A stretch of 64,000 nucleotides of DNA from CAZJUP01 sp964549275 (lineage in GTDB: Bacteria > Fidelibacterota > Marinisomatia > Marinisomatales > TCS55). Made by a program: the position numbers and the translations under genes. Positions 1 through 7,955 of the stretch are shown here, in pieces. The stretch is taken from the NCBI GenBank assembly GCA_964549275.1, contig CAZJUP010000002.1, positions 153,092-217,091 on the forward strand, written 5' to 3'. The notes beneath the pieces were generated by a model that made no database searches, was not told the DNA's origin, and saw only the letters and a list, made by a program, of their open reading frames with translations. The stretch's first letter is position 1; each line of letters begins with the position of its first letter.

Positions 1-678
1 CTTAAGAATTATTCCGGGAGACCTTATAACATCATTCATTTCGATTCTCCCGATTCTCGAGGAATCGACAATGCTTTACTTTATGATGAGACTAAAATAA
101 AACTGATCAACGCTAAGGCCATAACCAATGAATTGCCCCACAAGGGAAAAACTCGAGATATCTTATATGTTATGGGTCAATACAGGGGCATACCCTTACA
201 CATTTTTGTAAACCATTGGCCTTCAAACTACGGTGGGAAAAAACAGGCTTTACCGAAAAGAGCTGCCACGGCCGGACTTGTGGTCAAAGAAATGATTAAA
301 ATCCTCAGTGAGAACCCGGCTGCAGAAATCATTCTGTTGGGAGATTTTAATGAAGATCCTGATGATGAGCATGTGCAATCCTTACGTTCGGTGGGTTTGA
401 CCAGTCTTATGATGCCCCTTATAGGGGAAGAGGGAGTAGGTACCTATGTATATAGAGGAAAAGATTATTTTTATGATCAAATTATCGTCAGCGAGGGATT
501 ATTGGATAATAAAGGGCTGGCCGTTTTGGATTCAACATTACTCATTTTAGATAAACCTGAATACAGACAGCAGGAAGGTAAATTTACCCATTACCCTTAT
601 CGTTTTTGGGCAGGTGACCGATTGCTCGGCGGATACTCCGACCATTTAGCCATTAAGGTGGGTATTGTAAAAAAATAG
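1..678 (+). CDS. Endonuclease/exonuclease/phosphatase family protein, 5' end outside window
   Basis: The frame is open from base 1 to the stop at 678, so the start lies upstream; an internal TTG at 133 is not a convincing start. The visible 225 residues carry motifs of the DNase I-like EEP superfamily: RGIDNALLYD near the edge, NHWPS (general-acid region), LGDFNEDPDD (catalytic Asp/Asn) and YSDHLAI (catalytic His) at the end. Such enzymes cleave phosphodiesters in nucleic acids or small substrates with a divalent metal. The substrate cannot be told from this fragment. The DUF3604 gene is convergent, with 15 bp between the two stops. Confidence 0.85.
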   Translation, partial: LKNYSGRPYNIIHFDSPDSRGIDNALLYDETKIKLINAKAITNELPHKGKTRDILYVMGQYRGIPLHIFVNHWPSNYGGKKQALPKRAATAGLVVKEMIKILSENPAAEIILLGDFNEDPDDEHVQSLRSVGLTSLMMPLIGEEGVGTYVYRGKDYFYDQIIVSEGLLDNKGLAVLDSTLLILDKPEYRQQEGKFTHYPYRFWAGDRLLGGYSDHLAIKVGIVKK

Positions 679-693
679 GTATTATTGTTGAAT

Positions 694-2634
694 TTAGTTC
701 CTTGGAGAATACCATATAGGAGAAGACCAGGCTCTTTCACGAACCGTGAGAGAAATATGGTCCGGATATTGAGTGCCATATCTGATCTGGTCCCATAGTT
801 GCCAGCTGGCTGTGGGAATTTCAATAACCCTCACATAGTAAAATGCTTTGGCTTCCGGATCAAATTCCGGATCTTTCCAGACGACCAAAAGTTTTTCAGC
901 ACCGACATCCGTAGAAAAAGCCCCTGTTTTTAGATCAACTGTGGCACCATTATCCGGTACACTTCCATCTTCTTGTTCAGTTCTGCCGTCAGACAGAGCC
1001 ACATTAAAAATTTTCTCGTGGAGTTCTCCATTTTTATGCCATCCTTTAACCACCTGTATGCGGTCTAAGTTAGCCCCAATGGAATCTTTTTCTGCACAAA
1101 TCAGGAATTCAGGAGTTGTGATATCTCCAGGAAGATCGCTTCCCATAGGAACACCATGAGCGTACCCATTTTTAACCAATTCATCATTGGAGGAGAATTG
1201 TTTTTTAAAACCGATTCCACCGAAAAATCGCAAACGAATGCGGCTGCCACTGGTGGCATAACATTCTTTTGCTTTTAAGGCATCATATAAATAACCCCTG
1301 GTGTTTTCTTCTGACCAAACGGCTACCATTCCGCCGGGGTTTACCACCTCATATACCAATAAAGACCTGTCTAGTGCCCATCGTTGTGCCGCTCTGGCTT
1401 CTGGGAAAAAATCGGCGATAGCATTATTTCCTGTATTGCTGTTTTCTGCGACTTTACCCGGGGTGGCTGTATGGGTATCTGTACTACCGATAAGTCCAAA
1501 TTTGAAAGGATTGACCCCGTGGTGATGCTCGTGTTCAAGCCCCTTTTTGAGGGCCCACCGTACATAATTATTTTCCATGGGTTCATGTGTGTAATTTTCA
1601 AATCCGGCAAATTCATCATTTTTCCAAAAAGCAGCATGGACTTCCGAACTGCCCTTGGCTTGGTGAATTTCTATTAAAGGTTCGTAATCCTGTCGAAGTT
1701 GGGCATATTCTTTTGTCATGGGATTTCCATGGGCATCCCGGTCAGAAAAAGCACCCCCATCCGCCAAGTTGGAATTATGGGGGATAGCCATGACAGTAGC
1801 ACCCTCTCGGGTGATCAGCCCCATCCAGTTCCATAGGTCTTCTTCATGTGTTAATTCAAAAGCGCTCAAGGGGTAATCAGGAACAATCATATCCCGGAAA
1901 ATGAGGTTGCGGTGGAGGTGGGCTCGACCTTTGGTCTGGGACCACTCATACCCTGCAAATGTCGTGAATGTTCCGGGGTTGTAGTGTTTCTCAGCAGCAT
2001 CCAGTATCACATCCCAAGCTTTGACGGTCGTATGGTATCCGCGGAAAAAACGGGGATGATTCCGGTCAGGTTTTGATGCTTGAGCATAGGCCATATCAAA
2101 AAGTTTCTGCTGATGTGTAGTATCAATATAGACTGGGGCATCAGGATTATGGACAGAATAAATGGGTTCATCCGGCGTGAATATTGAACGAAACATCCGT
2201 GGGATAATTGCATGATGTCCCGGTTCTTCAGGGTTTTGAATAGTCATAATTTCACCCAATCCCTCGGCATGGTCGGTTACTGCAGAAAAATCCAGGGGAC
2301 GATCAATCTTCACCGGCTTGCCGAACATTTCAATTGCTTCGCCCTTAGCAAACCGGTATGCATCCTCAGGATTCGCTAAGGTTCCACCCAAAAAGGCATC
2401 CATTGACAGGGAAGTATGAACATGGAGATCCCCGAAGTACAGGTTTTTCATTGGGTTGGGCTTTAACTGGATTTCCTGGTCAGTCTTATGGGTTCGTGTT
2501 TTGTCAGAAATGGAATTAGGTAATGGATCTAAAATGGGTCCCGGAGGTATAAGCGAGTTCAATATAAGTAGAACACCCGCCAGAAGAAGCAGGGAAAGGA
2601 ATGCGGAAATTTCAATTTTTGTTGTACGATTCAT
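694..2634 (-). CDS. DUF3604 domain-containing exported protein (PHP-like)
   Basis: 646 residues. The N-terminus has a hydrophobic stretch (residues 10-30, SAFLSLLLLAGVLLI), so export or membrane anchoring is likely. The motif YFGDLHVHTSLSMDA at about residue 65, then VTDHAEGLGE, IPHNSN and GSTDTHTATPG, are the histidine/aspartate metal-binding motifs of the DUF3604 family, which resembles PHP-fold phosphoesterases. The length is normal for the family. The molecular function of DUF3604 is poorly known; a metal-dependent hydrolase is a family-level inference. It is a single gene, convergent with the upstream nuclease. Confidence 0.8.
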   Translation of the reverse strand: MNRTTKIEISAFLSLLLLAGVLLILNSLIPPGPILDPLPNSISDKTRTHKTDQEIQLKPNPMKNLYFGDLHVHTSLSMDAFLGGTLANPEDAYRFAKGEAIEMFGKPVKIDRPLDFSAVTDHAEGLGEIMTIQNPEEPGHHAIIPRMFRSIFTPDEPIYSVHNPDAPVYIDTTHQQKLFDMAYAQASKPDRNHPRFFRGYHTTVKAWDVILDAAEKHYNPGTFTTFAGYEWSQTKGRAHLHRNLIFRDMIVPDYPLSAFELTHEEDLWNWMGLITREGATVMAIPHNSNLADGGAFSDRDAHGNPMTKEYAQLRQDYEPLIEIHQAKGSSEVHAAFWKNDEFAGFENYTHEPMENNYVRWALKKGLEHEHHHGVNPFKFGLIGSTDTHTATPGKVAENSNTGNNAIADFFPEARAAQRWALDRSLLVYEVVNPGGMVAVWSEENTRGYLYDALKAKECYATSGSRIRLRFFGGIGFKKQFSSNDELVKNGYAHGVPMGSDLPGDITTPEFLICAEKDSIGANLDRIQVVKGWHKNGELHEKIFNVALSDGRTEQEDGSVPDNGATVDLKTGAFSTDVGAEKLLVVWKDPEFDPEAKAFYYVRVIEIPTASWQLWDQIRYGTQYPDHISLTVRERAWSSPIWYSPRN

Positions 2635-2848
2635 TATTTTGAAGTGAGTTTTAGGATTTACTGTGAATAATTCAACACGAAACTGTGCTAACGATACAGA
2701 AAGTGTAAGACTTTTTTTGTGAAAAAGTCCAACCTGAAATTATAGAATAATATTCTAAAAATTAGGGTTGGCAATGGTTATAAAATCAGGTAATTTTGCC
2801 AGCCTTTAATCGAAAGATTATTGTGTTTTTTTACAAAAATATTCATGA

Positions 2849-2922
<74 letters not shown>

Positions 2923-2933
2923 CTAAAGCAGAA

Positions 2934-2957
2934 AAGGTCTCGAAAGGGGTCTTTTTT
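2934..2957 (+). terminator. Rho-independent terminator after tRNA-fMet
   Basis: An 8-bp stem including G-U pairs (AAGGTCTC with GGGGTCTT) closed by a GAAA tetraloop and followed by a run of T. It sits 12 bp after the tRNA. Confidence 0.6.
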
Positions 2958-2989
2958 GTTTTATAAGGTTAATGGAGAGACTAGGGTGA

Positions 2990-3037
2990 GAATCCTTGTC
3001 CGCCGAAATCCCGAAGGGATGAAGGAGGGCGTTCCCT
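2990..3037 (+). repeat. Imperfect direct repeat, copy 1 (upstream of greA)
   Basis: About 47 bp starting GAATCCTTGTCCGCCGAAAT and containing the mini-hairpin TCCCGAAGGGA. A close copy lies at 3698-3744, on the other side of greA. The first part resembles a tRNA T-arm 3' half (GAATCCGTCCCCCGC in the adjacent tRNA), which hints at a degenerate attachment-site or tRNA remnant. Confidence 0.6.
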
Positions 3038-3041
3038 ACTT

Positions 3042-3076
3042 CTCTCAAAAGTCCCCTTGAAAATTTGAGAGGACTT
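3042..3076 (+). promoter_or_regulatory. Competing hairpins in the greA leader
   Basis: CTCTCAAA (3042-3049) is perfectly complementary to TTTGAGAG (3064-3071). AAGTCC (3049-3054) is complementary to GGACTT (3071-3076). The two helices overlap, so they exclude each other. This is attenuator-like in form; no leader peptide or ligand pocket was recognised. Confidence 0.3.
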
Positions 3077-3167
3077 ATTCTTTGGCTTTATTATTCTCCT
3101 GAATTGCAAGTAATTGCGATCTAAACTAAACAAGTATTTTAATCTGATTAAGAATAGGAATGTCAAT

Positions 3168-3659
3168 ATGGCGACCTTGATTTTGAGAGACACATACCGC
3201 GCGTTGGAAGCGGAAATGAAATCTATAGATAAATTAAAGAGAGAGACAGCAATTAGAATTCGAGATGCCGCTGGTCATGGTGATCTTAAGGAAAATGCAG
3301 AATACCACGCTGCAAGGGAGGAGCAAAGCTTAATCGTTTATAAGAAACAATTGATGCAGTCCTATGCACCATTCCGGTTTATTGAAGATGGAGATATTGA
3401 TACGGAAGAAGTGGGATTCGGCAATAAAGTTACCATCCGTGAAGAAGGCAAAGATAAGGTTGAAGATTATTACCTGTTGGGTCCCATCGAATTTGAGTTT
3501 GATCTTTATCCTATGATTGTCACTTACCATTCACCATTTGGCCAAGCCATTATCGGGAAACAGGTTGACGAAGATTTTACTCTTGAAATCAAGGGCAAAG
3601 AGACGAAGTTCACCATTACTGCAATTGATGCAATTGAAAAGATTTCTGCAAAATCCTGA
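3168..3659 (+). CDS. greA: Transcription elongation factor GreA
   Basis: 163 residues, about the usual GreA length (158). The N-terminal coiled-coil hairpin contains GDLKENAEYHAAREEQ, the signature loop with acidic residues that stimulates transcript cleavage in backtracked RNA polymerase. The C-terminal FKBP-like domain follows (about residues 85-163, with PFGQAIIGK). I chose ATG 3168; an in-frame upstream extension to 3114 adds only unrelated residues. The gene is monocistronic, between the tRNA and a helicase. Its last 73 codons are duplicated at 5742-5971. Confidence 0.93.
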   Translation: MATLILRDTYRALEAEMKSIDKLKRETAIRIRDAAGHGDLKENAEYHAAREEQSLIVYKKQLMQSYAPFRFIEDGDIDTEEVGFGNKVTIREEGKDKVEDYYLLGPIEFEFDLYPMIVTYHSPFGQAIIGKQVDEDFTLEIKGKETKFTITAIDAIEKISAKS

Positions 3660-3670
3660 CTCAGTCTTTG
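3441..3670 (+). repeat. Source copy of a 230-bp direct duplication (greA 3' end)
   Basis: This segment matches 5742-5971 without gaps at a constant offset of 2301 bp, with only about a dozen mismatches, most of them in the first 50 bp. It covers the GreA C-terminal domain and about 11 bp after the stop. Confidence 0.9.
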
Positions 3671-3697
3671 TACTCACAACCAAAAAGTCAATAGATT

Positions 3698-3744
3698 GAA
3701 TCCGTGTCTGCTGAAATCCCGAAGGAATGAAGGTGGACGTTCTC
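3698..3744 (+). repeat. Imperfect direct repeat, copy 2 (downstream of greA)
   Basis: It starts GAATCCGTGTCTGCTGAAAT and contains TCCCGAAGGAA. It matches 2990-3037 with fewer than ten differences. Together the copies bracket greA. Confidence 0.6.
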
Positions 3745-3841
3745 CCATCACCATTGATTTGAGTTGGCAGGTAGGAATTACGTTGAGTGAACATTCAATA
3801 ATAAAAATATAACTTATATTGAGTGTAAGATTTAAAAAGCT

Positions 3842-3880
3842 CCCTATCCTTCGACTTACTCAGGAAGCAGGGGGTTTTTT
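3842..3880 (+). terminator. Rho-independent terminator-like hairpin
   Basis: CCCT and TCCT on the 5' side pair with AGGA and AGGG on the 3' side, with a one- versus three-base internal bulge. The stem is followed by GG and six T. It probably terminates greA transcription. Confidence 0.5.
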
Positions 3881-4012
3881 CTTTATCAATATGACACAGA
3901 AATGATAATTAACTCGGTTTCATTTTATCAGTCCAATTAGTTGTATACATTACAGGGTAAGTTCCCCACTTGAAGATCGATCGATTAATCCCAATTCAGA
4001 GTAAAAATATAA

Positions 4013-5764
4013 ATGGACAATTTTAAACAGACACGCCTTCACCCGGATATTCTTAAATCCATCACCGAAATGGGGTTTGAAACGCCCACCCCCATCCAAG
4101 CGAAAACAATTCCCCACTTAATGGCATCTGCCCATGATCTAATTGCCACGGCCCAAACAGGGACAGGCAAAACAGCGGCCTTTGGATTGCCTTCGATTCA
4201 TTTGACTGATGTGGAAGATCGAAGCACCCAAACTTTGGTCCTTTGCCCTACGTGGGAATTATGCATCCAGATTGCCAAGGATTTAACCCAATATTCCAAG
4301 TATATCAAAGGGATGAATATTTTAGCGGTATATGGCGGTGCCAGCATTCAACCCCAGATCAAACAGTTAAAAAAAGGCGCCCAGATTGTTATTGGAACGC
4401 CGGGCCGGACGAAAGATCTCATCAAGCGCAACCGGTTGGATATTAGCAATGTGGAAAGGGTGGTTTTAGACGAAGCAGATGAAATGCTCACCATGGGATT
4501 CAAGGAAGACCTGGAGATGATTCTATCCCAAACGCCCGAGGACAAACAGACTTTACTTTTTTCTGCAACCATGTCGAAACGGGTGATTGAAATTACCAAA
4601 GCATATATGCAAAATCCTGAGGAGATTGCTGCGGCGCGTTTCAATATAGCGGCCGAAAATGTGCAGCACATATATTATTTAGTCAACGCCAAAGACCGCT
4701 ACGAAGTGGTGAAGCGGGTGGCAGATATCCATCCGAATATTTATGGCATTGTTTTTTGCAGGACGCGCCGAGAAACCAAAGAAGTGGCCAATAAACTCAT
4801 GCATGACGGTTACAATGCGGACACCCTTCATGGTGATTTATCCCAGGCAGAACGGGATGAAGTCATGGAGCGGTTTCGAAATCATCAATTGCAAATTTTA
4901 GTTGCCACGGATGTGGCTGCCCGGGGACTGGATGTGGATGACCTTTCCCATGTGATCAATTATAATCTCCCTGATGATGATGAAATATACGTCCATCGCA
5001 GTGGTCGTACCGGCCGGGCGGGAAAGAAGGGTGTATCCATCGTGATTGTTCATGGAAGGGAGATGCGAAAAATCCATGATATCGAGAAGAAATCAAGCAT
5101 AACATTTACTCGGCAGGCAGTGCCCAGTGGGCTGGATATTTGTAAAAAACGCCTCTACACACTCATCGATAAAGTGCAGAATGTTGAAGTGGATGAATCC
5201 CAAATTGGCCAATTCCTCCCTGATATTAATAAAAAACTGGAATATCTTGGCCGGGAAGAATTAATCAAACATTTTGTCTCGACAGAATTCAACCGCTATT
5301 TATCCTATTATAAAAATGCCCGTGATATCAATATTGCTGGGAAAGAACAAAAGGAGAAAAAGGGGAAGCGAGAAAAAGTCAGCCGGGAAGATCGGCGAAA
5401 TACATCATTTGCAGGATTCTATATCAATATTGGGTTTCAGCAAAAGGTAAACCCGGGACGCCTGATCGGATTGATCAACGAATCGTTACGGTCCGGTGAT
5501 GCAGTCATTGGGAATATTGAAGTCATGAAAACATTTTCATTTTTCGAAATAGAGCATGAGTGGGAATCCAAATTATTTGAGGGAATGAAAGGGAAGAAAT
5601 TTAATGGAATTCCCTTATTGATCGAGAGGGATAAGGGCAGTTTAAAAAGTGATCGTCGAAAAAAGGGAAAAGATAAAAACCGCGGAAAAAAAGTAGGTCG
5701 AGGAAAAGCACGAAAAAATCGGAATGAGGGGGACCGCCGAAGAAGAAGGCAAAGATTAAGTTGA
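4013..5764 (+). CDS. DEAD-box RNA helicase (DeaD/CsdA/DbpA type)
   Basis: 583 residues. Motifs in order: Q motif PTPIQ (25-29), Walker A AQTGTGKT (47-54), TPGRT, DEAD (153-156), SAT, and HRSGRTGRAG in the second RecA domain. A linker is followed by a DbpA-like RNA-binding domain (about 460-540, FAGFYINIGFQQKVNPG...) and a very basic Lys/Arg tail. It would unwind structured RNA in ribosome assembly, cold adaptation or decay. The last few codons (RRQRLS, from 5742) lie inside the duplicated greA segment, so the present C-terminus was created or replaced by that insertion; the native tail may have been longer. Confidence 0.93.
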   Translation: MDNFKQTRLHPDILKSITEMGFETPTPIQAKTIPHLMASAHDLIATAQTGTGKTAAFGLPSIHLTDVEDRSTQTLVLCPTWELCIQIAKDLTQYSKYIKGMNILAVYGGASIQPQIKQLKKGAQIVIGTPGRTKDLIKRNRLDISNVERVVLDEADEMLTMGFKEDLEMILSQTPEDKQTLLFSATMSKRVIEITKAYMQNPEEIAAARFNIAAENVQHIYYLVNAKDRYEVVKRVADIHPNIYGIVFCRTRRETKEVANKLMHDGYNADTLHGDLSQAERDEVMERFRNHQLQILVATDVAARGLDVDDLSHVINYNLPDDDEIYVHRSGRTGRAGKKGVSIVIVHGREMRKIHDIEKKSSITFTRQAVPSGLDICKKRLYTLIDKVQNVEVDESQIGQFLPDINKKLEYLGREELIKHFVSTEFNRYLSYYKNARDINIAGKEQKEKKGKREKVSREDRRNTSFAGFYINIGFQQKVNPGRLIGLINESLRSGDAVIGNIEVMKTFSFFEIEHEWESKLFEGMKGKKFNGIPLLIERDKGSLKSDRRKKGKDKNRGKKVGRGKARKNRNEGDRRRRRQRLS

Positions 5765-5971
5765 AGAATATTACCTATTGGGTCCCATCGAATTTAAGTT
5801 TGATCTTTATCCTATGATTGTCACTTACCATTCACCATTTGGCCAAGCCATTATCGGGAAACAGGTTGACGAAGATTTTACTCTTGAAATCAAGGGCAAA
5901 GAGACGAAGTTCACCATTACTGCAATTGGTGCAATTGAAAAGATTTCTGCAAAATCCTGACTCAGTCATTG
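5742..5971 (+). pseudogene. Duplicated greA 3' fragment fused to the helicase 3' end
   Basis: A 230-bp copy of 3441-3670. Its start overlaps the last codons and stop of the helicase gene. The remainder reads as the GreA C-terminal domain from GPIEFKFDLYP to EKISAKS and ends at the same TGA (5960). There is no N-terminal coiled coil and no good start, so it is probably not functional. High identity in the 3' half suggests a recent duplication or continuing gene conversion with greA. Confidence 0.85.
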
Positions 5972-6259
5972 TGTAGCATTTAAAAGTTTAATTTAAAAAA
6001 TATATCATAACCAGGATATTTATTCCATTTTTAGTTGGGTAGGTATAAATTCTTTTAACATCAGGAATGTCTCAATAAAGAATTGAGGCTGCCAACCGAG
6101 TCACTTGACCACGGTGGTTTGATCCATAAACGGTAGATGTGCCTTTAAAAGGAAATCATGAACCGCCTGATGTTTGGCGGTTTTTTCGTTTATAGACCCT
6201 GATGTGTTAAATCAAAAAGGCTCGCCTTTTGAAGGCTTGCTGTAGAAAGGAGACACATC
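5972..6259 (+). other. Intergenic region with terminator
   Basis: About 290 bp without a credible gene. The segment 6080-6160 is moderately GC-rich and leads into a clear terminator at 6161-6186, so it may be the 3' part of a small transcript; no RNA family was recognised. An RBS (AAAGGAG) precedes the next gene. Confidence 0.4.
6161..6186 (+). terminator. Rho-independent terminator
   Basis: AACCGCC (6161-6167), an 8-nt loop, GGCGGTT (6176-6182), then a T run. The stem is a perfect 7 bp. It lies 190 bp past the greA-fragment stop. Confidence 0.75.
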
Positions 6260-6631
6260 ATGCCGAGAAAAACAGAGAAACCCGCAGGGAAACAATCAAA
6301 ATGGGAATTAAGTGTTGTAGAACACTGGTGTTTGTATTCCCGCCAAACAGGTTTTCAACCCACGGGTCCTCATCGAAAAGAACTAGACGAACTATTCTAC
6401 CGCCATTGGAATAGATGTAGGCTATGCCGTGGCGTTGGAATCGTTGATGCAAAAGAGCCGACAGATTGGAGAAATTGTCCTATCTGTCAAGGTATGGGTG
6501 GATTTTACTCAGGGTCAAAAGAAAAATGGAGAGAATTCATATTTCTGATGATGTCTGAGTATCCTGAATATGTCTGTGGAGATAGAAAAGATGAATATGT
6601 GAACATTCACCATAGATATCTGAACAGTTAA
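6260..6631 (+). CDS. Small protein with two DnaJ-type CxxCxG zinc motifs
   Basis: 123 residues, ATG with a good RBS (GAAAGGAG). Two four-cysteine-type knuckles, CRLCRGVG and CPICQGMGG, are separated by about 20 residues, enough to bind one zinc as in half of a DnaJ cysteine-rich domain. The rest has no recognisable domain; the N-terminus is basic and the C-terminus aromatic-rich. The same CxxCxGxG style occurs in the two larger zinc-finger proteins of the gas vesicle operon (22961 and 25402), so a link to that system is possible but unproven. No specific function is assigned. Confidence 0.65.
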   Translation: MPRKTEKPAGKQSKWELSVVEHWCLYSRQTGFQPTGPHRKELDELFYRHWNRCRLCRGVGIVDAKEPTDWRNCPICQGMGGFYSGSKEKWREFIFLMMSEYPEYVCGDRKDEYVNIHHRYLNS

Positions 6632-6729
6632 ATAAATATAACCGTGGAGATTTGCGAAGATTGCAGCCACGATAAATATGTGCTAAAACCTTATTATCTG
6701 TAAATCTCCACATTGAAAGGAGATAGATT

Positions 6730-7703
6730 ATGTCAACATTCCAACCTAACGCAGCAAGGTGGGATATTCCCCCAAGCGAATATCAAGTTGTGGTCGGTGT
6801 ACCCGAAGAAAATATTCCTGAAGAACTCCAGCATACCTTGGATATTCTTCGGGAAAACAAATCAGAGATTCTCAATTGGGCTGCCTTTTTCCGTTCTTCC
6901 CTTGGCCGGGGATTGGTTTGTTTTCGGTATAGTCATGACCGTTATAGCTTTCCTCCAGAATATCTTCAAGGTAAGAGTATTGCTACCCTTCCATCGGTTC
7001 TTGTAGAAGATTTGGGCAATATGGATATGGGTCATTATTATGGTTTTGTATTAATCAATGAGGATATTAACCTGTTCCATGCCATCAAGTGTGAGTATCC
7101 CAAAATCATTGAACCCATTTATTATGAAGGGGAAGAATTTCAGGAATATTATACCCTTAAAGATGACGAAAAAGAAATTGAAAACTCAACAGATGAACAG
7201 TTTATAGTCAGCCATAAAGCCTTTTTGGCTGGTGACTATAAAAAGGCCCTAAACACCGTGAACCAGGTCATCGACAGAAATCCATATTACTCCAGGGCTT
7301 ATAGCGCTCGGGGTATTATCTATGAGGCTTTCCAAGATTATCGGTTTGCAATGGCAGGATATTTTGATGCAATGGAGATTAATCCCCATAATTGGAGAGC
7401 ATGGTTTAAGGCTGGAACCTATTCTACGGTATTGGTGCTGGATTGATAGGTTCAGGATATCTCATTCGTTCGATTAGCTATAATCCCCATTTAATCGATG
7501 GATATATAAGATTGGCATGGGAATATGAAAGGTGGAGTAAACCGGCAGAAGCCATGGCCGTAATCCAAAAAGGGTTAAAGGCCAATCCGGACCATAAAGA
7601 CCTGGAGGATTTTCGGAAGAAACTGGTGGAGAACTATGGTAAGGAAGCAGTTACAGAAACGAGCGATTCTAAAGTGACCAATCTGATAGAAGAGGTTGCC
7701 TGA
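6730..7703 (+). pseudogene. Tetratricopeptide-repeat protein split by a single-base frameshift
   Basis: The first part (6730-7446) has a unique N-terminal domain of about 150 residues and then TPR units (FLAGDYKKALNTVNQVIDRNPYYSRAYSARGIIYEAFQDY). It then runs into WFKAG and out of frame to a stop at 7444-7446. Reading the other frame from about 7416 gives NLFYGIGAGLIGSGYLIRS and continues the TPR array (NPHLIDGYIRLAWEYERWSKPAEAM...) to the stop at 7703. Adding one A at about 7416 (GGAAC to GGAAAC) restores a single protein of about 324 residues. It is either a recent disruption or a sequencing error. TPR proteins are protein-interaction scaffolds; the partner is unknown. Confidence 0.7.
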
Positions 7704-7719
7704 TTATTGGGGATCAAAC

Positions 7720-7770
7720 GGGGGTGGCCGATTTTTGACTTATTGGCTGCCCCCTCAAAAATGAAGGGGG
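7720..7770 (+). terminator. GC-rich hairpins after the TPR gene
   Basis: GGGGGTGGCC (7720-7729) can pair imperfectly with GGCTGCCCCC (7745-7754). CCCCCTCA (7750-7757) can pair with TGAAGGGGG (7762-7770). The two structures compete. Terminator role is likely but there is no long T tract. Confidence 0.35.
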
Positions 7771-7955
7771 ATTGGTAAATAATGCGTGCATTTTGTGAAA
7801 ATTTGTAGTGGATACTTTACTTCTCTATGTAATGAAGAAAACTGTTTTCTCTACACGTTTGTTTTAATCACTATTTATATTTAATAACTCCTTTTATTCT
7901 CCGAAATTCCCGGGCTGAAATCCATATAAAAAACTAGAATTGAAAGCCCAAGGAC

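Larger units (their letters stand above)
3660..4012 (+). other. greA-helicase intergenic region
   Basis: 353 bp without a credible gene. It holds direct-repeat copy 2 (3698-3744) and a terminator-like hairpin (3842-3880). From about 3885 to 4012 there is only AT-rich sequence that presumably contains the helicase promoter; no clear -35/-10 pair was identified. Confidence 0.6.

Noticed and set aside
1301..1787. Overlapping plus-strand frames inside the DUF3604 gene
   Set aside because: They lie opposite a well-supported 646-residue gene, have no RBS and show no recognisable domain.
5778..5960. Separate 60-residue coding frame resembling GreA
   Set aside because: It is only the C-terminal half of greA within the 230-bp duplication, with no plausible RBS; called as a pseudogene fragment instead.
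6080..6160. tRNA-like stretch with a GGTTTGATCC-like T-arm
   Set aside because: No acceptor stem, D-arm or anticodon stem could be folded around it; only the terminator after it is supported.
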